DNA from: Apostichopus californicus
Taxonomy: Eukaryota; Echinodermata; Holothuroidea; Aspidochirotida; Stichopodidae
Assembly (NCBI GenBank): GCA_020650975.1
Contig: JAIPMN010019391.1
Span: forward strand, 1-33,008
Direction of reading: 5' to 3'
Length of the DNA: 33,008 bases
Both the position numbers and the translations under genes were made by a program. Below, piece by piece: positions 1-12,000 of this stretch. Each line of letters begins with the position of its first letter. The stretch's first letter is position 1. The notes under the pieces are model-generated. The model saw nothing but the letters and a program-made list of their open reading frames with translations. It was not told the DNA's origin and did no database searches.

Positions 1-32
1 ATAGGTGATAATTACCAAATTGGTATGCTTAC

Positions 33-86
33 CTTTTTTCTTTGGAGTCCAGATTGCAACATATCCATGCACTCATTTATTGTTAT
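33..86 (-). CDS. Gene A tail exon, last one inside the window
   Basis: 54 nt, phase 0, acceptor atacttgtgcag, donor gtaagc. Encodes ITINECMDMLQSGLQRKK. Its donor shows the gene continues beyond the left edge, so neither stop codon nor 3'UTR is seen. Confidence 0.65.
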
Positions 87-3000
87 CTGCACAAGTATAT
101 AAGTAATCGGAATGTTATGACACAAATTTAAGCTCTGAAACTTCGAAGTCAAGGCCTGCACATAAGCATTATGTATGCCTTACTAGCAAGGGCGTCCTGA
201 TACCCCCGAACAAAGTCCTGTTCAAAAATCTCTTCTCAAGTATGTTTATCCATCAAAGATTTCTACAGTAGGCGCAATTTACATTATATATTTTGTACAG
301 GATTGTGATGTATACACCTGTCTATCGAATTCAGGAATGATAGTTAAGCGCTTGGTTAGAGCTGGTCTCTGATATAGGGCAAATACATCACCGGATTCTG
401 AAAGAAGCTACACAGTAAAAAATAAGAAAAACTACGTGCATTGATAAAAGGCAGCACGAGACAAAAATACGTTATATATTTTTCTTAACACACAGTTGCC
501 GGTATTTAGCACAACAGGCGGCAAAAGCATTCGTATCATTAGCATTATAAATATGCCTTTGCTATGCACACTATACAGAAGATGCAGTATAGTAGTCTAT
601 GCTTTAGCACCATGTTAGAGATATCGTTAAGTGACTTGCTAAAGTTCTGTTCAGGAAGAATCGAAACCAATGATTATCGCTCACCAGTTTTCTTTCAACA
701 CTGAACAGCAGCATTCTCATAAACACGCTTGTTATTTCCTGTATGAAATAATGGAGGTTTACAATAACACAAATTGAATATTGGTTCAAACTGATGCAGT
801 TTAATTAGAAGATCAATGGTATGCGCAAGTGCATTTCTCTCAGTGAATTCACAATACAAATAACTAAATAGCTTGATGAAGTATTTACATTTGTAGTGAT
901 GGATTTCTCCGTAGTGTGCTCATGTTTGGTAAACTAAGATCATATCCCTTTATTACTGATGAGCTAGACACAATCATACATATCCTGTCTTTCATAATAT
1001 AATTTCTCTGTTCTGTACATTGGTACTGTTGAAACGAGGTCGCAACCCATGTTTGTTTTAAAAAACCAAACCACAGGAAAAACATACATATCCAAAACAC
1101 TTCAGATCTTGAAATACGTAGCATGTGCTTGATATCTCATCATATTATCAAGACATCGCTTAATGATGACTGTTTACATAACCAGAAAATTTACCTTTTC
1201 CTCAGGTTGATTATCATCCAGGATCCTTAATATCTCCTCCTTAAATGTAGCATTTTCCCTATTCTGTGAAGTATAGTGTTTGAATATCCTCGATTTTCTT
1301 GAAACAATATTGTAATCATAAATATTAATGACTAGGAGATTGAAACACATTCACTTCACTTTTTGTAACAGTGACTGTGAAATTAACCTTGAACGATCAT
1401 ATGTTGTAAATATATCACAGCATACGCGAGTGACATTCATTTGACTAGCATGTAGTTAGTGGTTAACTGCCACTGATGTGTTTAAAAGTATATGTACCAC
1501 ATAATGAATACAACAAGAAGCATGATTGTTGGTAACTGTACTGTTGCGGTGTGTTGTGACAATTTCAGCTGATTTCTTGTTAAATATTGCTAATCAAGCT
1601 GGCAGTTCGAATGTAGGAATTACAATAACAGGGCAGTTTAGTATTGCGTCATATAGTTTCGTGGATTAGGATCTTCCGTGTTGTCTGTTACTTGAAAGTA
1701 GTCGAATCCATATTGAGATGAAAACCACAACTACAAAATTGATATCCATGTTTTCACGTCCATTGTAGTTTAAAAAATGTGAGTTATGCCTATTGGAAAG
1801 GAAATATGATTACTATTCGCACTGGATTTAGATATGGTAATAGATGCGTTTCTGAAGTGTTCAATTACAAGAACATATCACTTACCAACACCTTTTCTGC
1901 AAAAGTCTTCAAGAACTCTTTTAATTCTTTCTTAAATTTGCCCTGTAAAGATGACCATGTATAAATTCAGACATTTTAACTTCAGCGAATACATAGGCAA
2001 ACATATTGTCTTTGATATTAGGCCGCTTGCGCGCAAAGCACGATGATTCTTTACAAACATATGCCATGTCGGTAATCAGTAAAACACACTTGACTTATCC
2101 TCTTTGTTTTAGATGGTCCTTAATCAACTCTTCATTGTCTTTACATGTAACATTCAAGAGATTTAAAACTGGCTTTAATATTATTCCGCAAAAGAAGGTG
2201 GAAAAGACGAAAGTGAATGAAGAGACAAGTGGAGTGAGACAATAGTTCTTACCTCGCCGTACCTCTCCTGTATAGCTTGTACAATTTTTATGTACTTTAT
2301 CTGTACGACAAAATAATTGAAACCAATTATTTGTAAATATGCAATTATAAAAATGCACATAGAACTAAACACAGTTCTGACTCCCCATGTAGCAGTTTCG
2401 CCACATGGCGAGCTATATGCAACTAGTAATAACTCATGTACCTTAATCCATTGCTTAGCAATTGAACATTGTATTACGTCAACATTATTATTATTAAGCA
2501 AAATGGAAAATGAGTCAGTAATCATACGACTTCTCCAGTTAGTCAACCCATTATCTTATATTCATTAGTTTATACTATTAAATTGTATTGCATATTATAG
2601 ATCGTCTGTAAAGCGCACATATGAATTATGCGTAGTGCGCTATACAAGAATATGTTTATATTACATTACAGTACATTATTTATAGGCCTTATATGCTTGA
2701 ATGATAACGACTATTAATCCATTGATATCATATTTTCGGTTCCTCATTGTTCATTAAAATAGTTTTACCTTGGAGGCGGCTTTTGCGTTGTAGCTAACGG
2801 TACGATGTTGCTCAGTTTCAGTCAACTTTAGGAAATGTAGAAAACGTAATACATTTAACTGTTACCGCCTTTCCCTTCGTCCAGATGCAATTTTCCAATG
2901 GTAATATTTACAATTAAGGCACAAAATGTACTAGATTTATCAAGTACTTCCCTTTTCTTAAATCGAGTAGTTTTAAATGCGTAAGGACTTACTGGTTTTA

Positions 3001-6000
3001 AAATGGCGTACTGAACCAAGGCATCGGCTGCTTCTGAGAAGGGCTCCTGCAAAGTGATGTCGTAAGAAGTATTACTTGACAGTATAACAATGCTGCTAAT
3101 GCCCAAGGTTCTGTTAATTAAGTGCCATAAAATCGCTAGAAAGCCGACCTGTGTATTAGCATTGACTGAACAATTTCATTCGAAAGTCAGTAACTGTAAT
3201 TACCACTCAGAAAACATGGCTTTGCATACTAGGTAATGCAGCCTGAGATTAAATGTACTGCATCTATAACATTATAACGTTTGAACATTGTCGTATTTGC
3301 ACCTGCTGCATATCGATTCTTGCATAATTATGTTTCTGTATCAAGTTTTTCAAACAAAGAAGTATAACAAACTTTGCAACTCCTTTTAGTTTTACCTTTT
3401 GGGACTCATTTGAATCTTCCATACATTTGAGTAATTCGTCCATTTTATGCTGTAATGAGATGGAACAACAGGGACGATTGAATGATTTCTTAAGTAGTAC
3501 GGTTTGAAAACATGAAAACGACCCTTATTTCAAAAAGGACTTTACTTAAACTAAAAGAAACAAAACGTTACGAATACAAAATATCTGAGAGAGAGAGTCA
3601 GAGAAAGAAGAAGAAAAACTATGAGGAATACTCACTGATTCTCTCAGGGCTGACGTTATAGTTGCAAAGTCTCGAGCCTTTATCTGGAAAGCAAATTATC
3701 AATTTCTTTGAAATTAAATTACTTTTAGACGTCTTGTTGTGTCGTCAATAAACTAGCCTGTCTGGGTAAAGGTGACATATTTTTAGAGTATTATAATCAA
3801 TAATGGCGGCACCAGAAACTCCGTGGTAGGAGCGGGCTCAATTAGGGACAAGCAAACGGTTTCGGGGAGGGCAAAAAAAAGCTGAAAGTTTAAAAACTCA
3901 CCTGTATAGTGGGCACACCACGGGAAACTTAGGCGGGTATGGAACACGTCATACCCACTCCCTACCCCACACTTCATCGGTGAAATTTATGAATAAGTTA
4001 TATCTTACATGAAATTCAAACTTGTGACATAAACTTAATGCCATATAATCAGGGTCGTAAAGTCACCATTTTCAGGAGGTTGTGTTTATCGATTTCGAGA
4101 CCGATTTGCAGTTACTAGCTGAGCAACATGTAGTATAATACACCAAAAAAGCAGCAACCTGCTTTATAATCACAATTCGACTCTGTTATTGATTGAAGTT
4201 GCAGGGTACCTGAAGCTGCAGCACTTTTAGATATTTCTCATTCACCTTTGTAGCGAATGCATGTCAGAAAGTAGAATTACACTTATATTTCAATAGAATG
4301 TATCTCAGGACCCTAATGGGGATCAAGGGTGCCATATAGTGGAGATGCAGGGGAGAGGTACCGGCAGCTGAGGCGTTTTAAGGTACTCCGTGTATCCTCG
4401 TAGAGAATTTAAAGCAAACTTTAAATATGAGAGAAATTACATTTCTAAAAACCTTATTTTTATTAAAGTCCTCACGGGGCAAACAGGGCGAAACCCTGGA
4501 AGTTGTTGGAATTTTGAAATATTTCTTGTCCTTTCAAACCTGCTTTAATGCAAAAAAGCAAAAACGTTTGACTTAATTATGTGGAAGGTATTTCAAGCCC
4601 GTAAGCTCATTGTTTTCAGACAGTTCTCTTTTGCTATGTTAACTTGAAATAAATTATAGTGATTACAAATTCATTGGAATATAGTTCAAAACTCCTTGGA
4701 AAACTAGTGGCGACGCCACCGGAAGGATTAGCTTATATTAACCAAACAAAGGAAAATTGGACGTTAAGTTTTGTTTTACCGCAGCCGACTCTGGATTGGG
4801 GGATCAACTGGGGTGGGGTAGAGGGTTGGGCAAGCATCATGATTGGGGAAATGCGGTGTGTTCTTGAGATTTTACGACAACGTTTTGCTATTTTTGCTTT
4901 AGGTGATAAATAATACGGTTTTAAAATAAGAAGTATGAACAATTAAAAACAAGTAAAATACACAGATTTCCGTTGAAATAGTTAGTACCAACCTTGTGTT
5001 GCAAATACAGTTGTTTAGTAATCTCAAGACACTTCTCTGAAACCTGAATGTTCGAGATAACATAGACACAATAAAGTTCGTTATGCAAGCTAAGATTTCT
5101 CTTTCTGTCCCTCACTGAGTACTTTTGTATCTTTAGTACACAATTGAATGCATTTCGAACTAACTGAATACTGTCTGGTGGAATGCTTCTTTTTATGTTA
5201 GTGATAAGCTACCCTTCTGTAGAGCATATATATCATTCTGAGTGCCACAACTATAAAAATATATAAAAGGCAGATCAACGTAGAAGTGGCAATCCGCACT
5301 TTCTCAAAATTGAGTTTCGATTAAAAAATGTAAGCAATAGCATAGCAACATAAAACCGCGAGCCTACATGCAACAAATTGGAGGCATATATGTGTGCGAA
5401 ATAAGAAAGTACAAAGCAAACCATTTATCACATTAAGAAATTGTTTTCAGTATTATATAGGAGTTCTAAACTTTATCCATTACAATGACAGTATGGCCAT
5501 ACCTTCTTCTCTTCAGCAATGATCCGGAGTATTTCGACAGTTTCCGGGGACGGTTTCTGTTTACACGAGTGTCAAAGAACTCGTTAAAGCACTTAATACG
5601 TATGAAAATAATGTCGGACAAATAGGCAGCGGAAAATGCTTATATTCTTCGATGTGGAAAAGAAGCTTTAAATATTGATAACAATTCTTTGATTATAATT
5701 ATTTTGTATTTCGTTGTACATTAAATATAAGGACTCAAGGACTTCTTGGAAAAAGTAACATATTCTTGTCATAAAAATGGAAAAGCTGATATAGATTTGA
5801 TTAAAGGAGGTAACGTGTATTAACGTTATCACAATCTTGGATTTGTACAAACTATGCTAACATAAGTAAAAGGTATATGGTATACTAAACATTGATACGC
5901 ACCACGTTAACTTCCTTTTCAAGCTCAAGACATTCTAGTATCAAAAGAAGCTTCTACAACAACATAAGAAAGATAGAAAGAAAGAAGTTATACTAATGAA

Positions 6001-9000
6001 AGAAATTATCATAAATTAGCATCACCAATAGTTAGTTTACACATTGCAGGAAGAACATGCGTGTTGGTCAGAGTATGTTTATTCACATACATGTATTGAT
6101 TGAAATGCAAACATACATATTTTACTCACATCCAACAAAAACAAATGAAAAAAACATAATCTAATACATATCGTATATTATTATGAATTATATAAGTTAA
6201 TTATATAATGTTTTATTTACTGTTTACTGACCTCCTCATCAAGCTCTCTACCTTTAATAAACACACCCAAGAGACAAAGCGTATTCTCCTTCTGTTGGTT
6301 ATTTAAACATAAACGTGTAATTATATCATTATGATTCATTCTTTGTATTTGTTTAAAGATATAACTTTAAAAACTTAGTCCATTTAGAATTTATAATATC
6401 TATGGTAACCAGCATTATATCAAATTGCCTTAAATATTCGTTAACATAAAATATATAATTAGTGCAACATTGTTATTAAAACACATTCCGAGGTTTCTTT
6501 GTAGAGACCATTATGAGTCCATTAATATGTTTGGTTTTGATCGGGAATGAGTAACTCGTCATAAATTAAAGGTGGAGAAATAAAATTGCCATATTTATTA
6601 TCGGATCATCACAAACCATGTTTTCTTAAGACGTCATGATTCAATAAATGATACAACAACTATGAATGTTGTCAAGACAAAATATTGCTTGTGTGGATCC
6701 CATGCCAAGTGAATAAACTATGCATGTGACCGGGCGTGTGATCTGAACCACCATGTCACGTTTTTGGTTGGCTTTGAGAGATTGGTAATTCAAGTTTGTC
6801 CTACCATGACACTGTGCTAGTCAACTGCGAATTGATAAACCTTTTTATAGTAGGTGATATAGCAACACTTTTGTATCATTACCGAATACATAACATGCCA
6901 TTGCGGTAATATCAGATTTGAAGGTTTTGGTTATTGATTGAGTAGAAATGACGTATTTTTCACAAAGGGATTTGCTACATCACATATAGTTGGCAGTACC
7001 TGCATATGTTTCATTAAAATGTTCTAGTTCATTAATTAACCAATACGCATACCTCGTGCTTTGTAATAAACCTCTCTAGTTCTTCTTTGAACCATTCTTT
7101 GTTTACCTGTTGGATAAATAACAAATGTGTAAGCGTCTCCTAATAAAGATACGGTGAGACTGTTACTTACGGTGTAGCACTAATTTGATTATATATCTAT
7201 TCACATAGAATGTACACGATTTTGAAATCTCAAATCAAGGAGCTTTTGAGAAAGGATAATACATTTTCCTGGTGTAGTGGAAAGAGAAAACGTTGAAATA
7301 ATTTGTTTTATAAGCCTCTTGCCGAAAATGATTCCTGACGGGTGTTCGAGACAATACATGTTACCCATACTTGAAAACTTGCAAACTAGAGATCGCCTTT
7401 TACGAACGTGAAACAAAAATCTCACCGGTGATTCCATTTCAAAGATAGGTCGAAACTTTTTATTAAATTCTTCCTGTAGGTTAAAAAATAAATGTTAGAT
7501 TTTACCGAGCGGTCCTATTAATGTCAATTATACTGCATATTAAAGATCTAACACTTCAGCAAATCATAACTTTAACATGTATGCCTATTTAAACGCTTCA
7601 TATGTTTTCTTACCTGTAATTTTTTCTGAGCCTTGGCATTCTGATGGAAGGAAGTTATAAAATAAGTGTTTGTAATTTTGTGCCTCGTGACCGAGACGTG
7701 TGTTAGAAAGCTGCTTACATACATTACGTATTTGAAAAGTAAATAGAACATTGATGTGAAAGTTTAGATTTTTATGTCGATTGTACTTACTGCGCTCTTT
7801 ACGTTAATAAGTTTACCTTTGGTTTCGTGATTTTCTTCTTTTCTTTCTTTTTCTTATCTGACGTTTTCACTTTCTGAAAGTTTGAAAAGCATTTTCCGGT
7901 AAGATATCAATATGTTCTTTCCTCAAACTAAGCAATGAAAGTACTACTTCTACTTTACTACTATAATAACAAAAATCATTAACTGAAATGTAAATTAATG
8001 ACACCATTTGCAATATACAGTAATTCATCATCAATACAATAGTACCTTTTGTTTTGTGTCTTTCTTCTTGTCTTTACTTTTCGTGTCTGCCACGTCCGTT
8101 TTCTGAAAGTGATCAAGCATGACTCACTGAGTATTTAATTGTAACACAGCAAGTGAAATGATATTTGCAGCTAATAATTTAAAATTTCGATCTCAATAAT
8201 CCCAACTGCTTTCAATATCATTCAGTTGAAGGTCTTTCCTACGTTTTTTTTTGGCATAAGTTCATACAAAAGTGAGAGGGTATAGTCCATAGATGGAATT
8301 GTGTGCACAAAGGAAGATTAAAATTCCCATCACTCAAACGATTTGGCATATACAACTGCACATGACGCAATAGCTGTGTTGAAGCGGTTCATTATTACAC
8401 AATAGATGTTACATTGGGAGACCTATAGAGCCTAAACATGTCAATTTAAGCATGCACAGATAATATCATTCGCCGTTTTGAGCTTGTTGTTCACATTTAA
8501 ATATTTGGCATAAGTCAGCAACAACATATATATGTAGCTAGGATTAATATAAATATATGAAATATTCTGCTATGAGTCCAAAACTCACGCACACTCTTAT
8601 ATCATAAGAAATATATACAAAAAAAAACGAGAGCTGATTTACGTTTTTAGATAACAACGCCTCATTCTCTGCAACTTCGTCCCGCTCCGTAAAACTTGCT
8701 TTTTCGACCACCACAGCGGTTTCGTCAGCATTCTAAAAGTAAGGTAACATGTTTAGCTCTTATTAGCCTTACGGGGAAGGGGGTGAGGGGAAGGGGGAAG
8801 AGGTCTTGTTGAGAATAAAATTGTCAAAGTTTTTGCCAAACTTTGTTTTCCTTAAAACATGGCAAAAAAGAATCCCATGCTTTTAAAGAAATTCATAGCT
8901 ACCCCCACCTCCAAAAAGAAAAGCATTCGTTTGTAAGATATCAACATGTTCTTTCCTCAAAATTAGCAATACAAATATGACGTCTACTATACTACTTTAA

Positions 9001-12000
9001 AAAAAATCTATTACTGAAAAGTAAATTATTGATACCATTTTACAATATGCAGTGCTTCATTACGTCATCAATCCAAGAGTACCTTTTGTTTTGTGTCTTT
9101 GTTCTTGTCTTTACTTTCCGTGTCTGCCGTATCCGTTTTCTGAAATTGATCAAGCATGACTCACTAAGTATTTAATTGTAACACAGCAAGTAAAATGATA
9201 TTTGAAGCTAATACTTTAAAATTTCATTCTCGGTAATTCCAACTGCCTTCAATTGCATGAAGTTGAAGGTCCTCCATTCTTTCCTATGTTTTATCTGAAT
9301 TGGTTAACAAAGAAATGAGAAGGTATGATTAACCCAAAGATGATATTAAATGCACAAGGGAAGATTAAAATCCCCATCAATCCTCTATACAATCCTGTGT
9401 TAGGGAGATTAGTGCTTAAACGATTTGGTATTTAAAACTGCACATAACGCAACAGCTGTTTTGAAACGATTCATATTAAATAATGGATTATAATATTACA
9501 TTCTAGATATACATAGCCTAAACATGTCAAGTTAAGCATGCACGGATAATATCCTTCGCTGTTATGAGCTTTTTGTTTACATTTGAATACTTTGCCATAA
9601 ATCATCAACAGCATATATGTGTAGCTAGCAATAATGTAAACATATGAAATGTTCTGCTATGAGTACAAATCTCACGCACACGCTTATATCATAAGAAATA
9701 TATACAAAACAAACGAGAGCTGATTTACTTTTTTAGATAACAACGCCTCATTCTCTGCAACTTCGTCCCGTTTCGTAAAACTTGCTTCTTCGACCTCCAC
9801 AGCGATTTCGTCAGCATTCTGAAAGTAAGGTAACATGTTTAGCTCTTATTAGCCTTTCAGGGAAGGGGGTGAGGGGAAGGGGGTCTTGTGGAGAACTAAC
9901 TTGTGAAAGTTGTTGCCAAAACTTTGTTTTACTATATACATGGCAAGAAAGAAACCCATGCTATTAAAGAAATTCAGAGTCCCCCCCCCCCACCATTAAA
10001 AAGGAATGCATCCGTTGGTAAGATATCAACATGTTCTTTCCTCAACATGAGCAATACAAGTACGACTTCTACTGTAGTACTTTAACAAAAAATATCAATT
10101 AACGAAATGTAAATTAATGATACCATTTACAATATACAGTGTGTTTATTACTTCATCAATCCAAGAGTACATTTTGCTTTGTGTCTTTGTTCTTGTCTTT
10201 ACTTTCCGTGTCTGCCATATCCGTTTTTTGAAAGTGACCAAGCATGACTAACTAAGTATTTAATTTAAACACAGTAAGTGAAATGATATTTGCAGCTAAT
10301 ACTTTAAAATTTCATTCTCGATAATTCTAACTGCCTTCAATTGCATGAAGTTGAAGGTCCTCCTTCTTTTCTATGTTTTATTTCCATTGGTTTACAAAGA
10401 AGTGAGAAACTATGATTAACCTATGATGGTATTAAATGCACAAGGGAAGATTAAAATCCTTATCATCCATATATACCATACGGTGTTAGGGAGATAAGTA
10501 CTCAAACGATTTCGTACATACAACTGCACATAACGCAATAGCTGTGTTCTGACGATTCATTATTAAACAATGGATGTTAATGTTACATTGGAGACCTATA
10601 TAGCCTAAACATGTCAATTAAAGCCTGCATGGATAAAATCATTCTCCGTTATGAAGTTGTTGTTTACATTTGAATACTTGGCATAAGTCATAAACAGCAT
10701 ATATATGTAGCTAGCAATAATGTAAACATATGAAATGTTCTGCTATGAGTACAAATCTCACTCACACGCTTATATCATGAGAAATATATACAAAACAAAC
10801 GAGAGCTGATTTACGTTTTTAGATAACAACGCCTCATTCTCTGCAACTTCGTCCCGTTTCGTAAAACTTGCTGCTTCGACCACCACAGCGGTTTCGTCAG
10901 CATTCTAAAAGTAAGGTAACATGTTTAGCTCTTATATACCTTACGGGGAAGGGGGTGAGGGGAAGGGGGAGGGGGTCTTGTGGAGAACTAAAATGTCAAA
11001 TTGTTGTCAAAACTTTGTTTGGCTTAATACATGGCAAGAAAGTAACCCATGCTTTTAAAGAACTTCAGACCCCCCCCCCCCCCACCATTAAAAAGGAATG
11101 CATCCGTTGGTAAGATATCAACATGTTATTTCCTCAAAATGAGCAATACAAGTACGACTTCTACTGCAGTACTTTACCAAAAATATCAATTAACGAAATC
11201 TAAATTAATGATACCATTAACAATATACAGTGTTTCACTACGTCATCAATCCAAGAGTACCTTTTGTTTTGTGTCTTTCTTCTTGTCTTTACTTTCCGTG
11301 TCTGACGTATCCGTTTTCTGAAATTGACCGAGCATGACTCACTGAGTATTTAATTGTAACACAGCAATTAAAATGATATTTGAAGCTAATACTTAAAAAT
11401 TTCATTCTCGATAATTCCAACTGCCTTCAATTTCATGCAGTTGAAGGTCATTTCTGCTTTCCTGTGATTTATTTCCATTGGTTAACAAAGAAGTGAGAGG
11501 GATTGATTAACCCAAAGATGGTATTAAATGCAAAAGGGAAGATTAAAATCCCCATCATCCTTCTATACAATCCTGTGTAAGGGAGATAATTACTCAAGCA
11601 ATTTGGTACATACGACTGCACATAACGCAATAGCTGTGTTGAGGCGATTCATTATGATACAAAAGATATTAATATAACATTGGAGACCTATATAGCATAA
11701 ACATGTCAATTAAAGCCTGTACGTATAACATCAGTCGCCGCTGCGAGGTTGTGGTTCACATTTGCATACTTAGCATAAGTCATCAACAGCACATATATGT
11801 AGCTAGCAATAATGTAAACATATGAAATGTTCTGTCATGAGTCCAAATCTTACGCACACGCTTATATCATAAGGAATATATACAAAACAAACGAGAGCTG
11901 ATTTACGTTTTTAGATAACAACGCCTCATTCTCTGCAACTTCGTCCCGCTCCGTAAAACTTGCTTCTTCGTCCTTCACAACGTTTTGTTCAACATTCTGA

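Noticed and set aside
885-1124. 79-codon minus-strand open frame
   Set aside because: It overlaps the exon 889-933 in another frame and has no domain features.
2440-2455. 12-nt exon CAA TGG ATT AAG with donor gtacat
   Set aside because: Too short, and no upstream in-frame acceptor extends it.
3902-3975. Strong donor CAG/gtgagt with an open frame reading MKCGVGSGYDVF
   Set aside because: The open frame is phase 1 at this donor and no acceptor gives a phase-0 exon, unlike all other tail exons.
4659-4913. 84-codon plus-strand open frame
   Set aside because: No start context, no motif, and splice sites are absent; it overlaps a G-rich patch that may be a repeat.
7143-7165. 9-nt candidate micro-exons before donors at 7169 and 7505 (C-Y-T and D-R-S)
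   Set aside because: Good donor shape but acceptors are ordinary AG in AT-rich sequence and three codons give no coding evidence.
7787-7800. Extra donor (gtaagt) shortly after exon A0
   Set aside because: Extending A0 to this donor runs into a TAA, and the space is too short for a separate exon.
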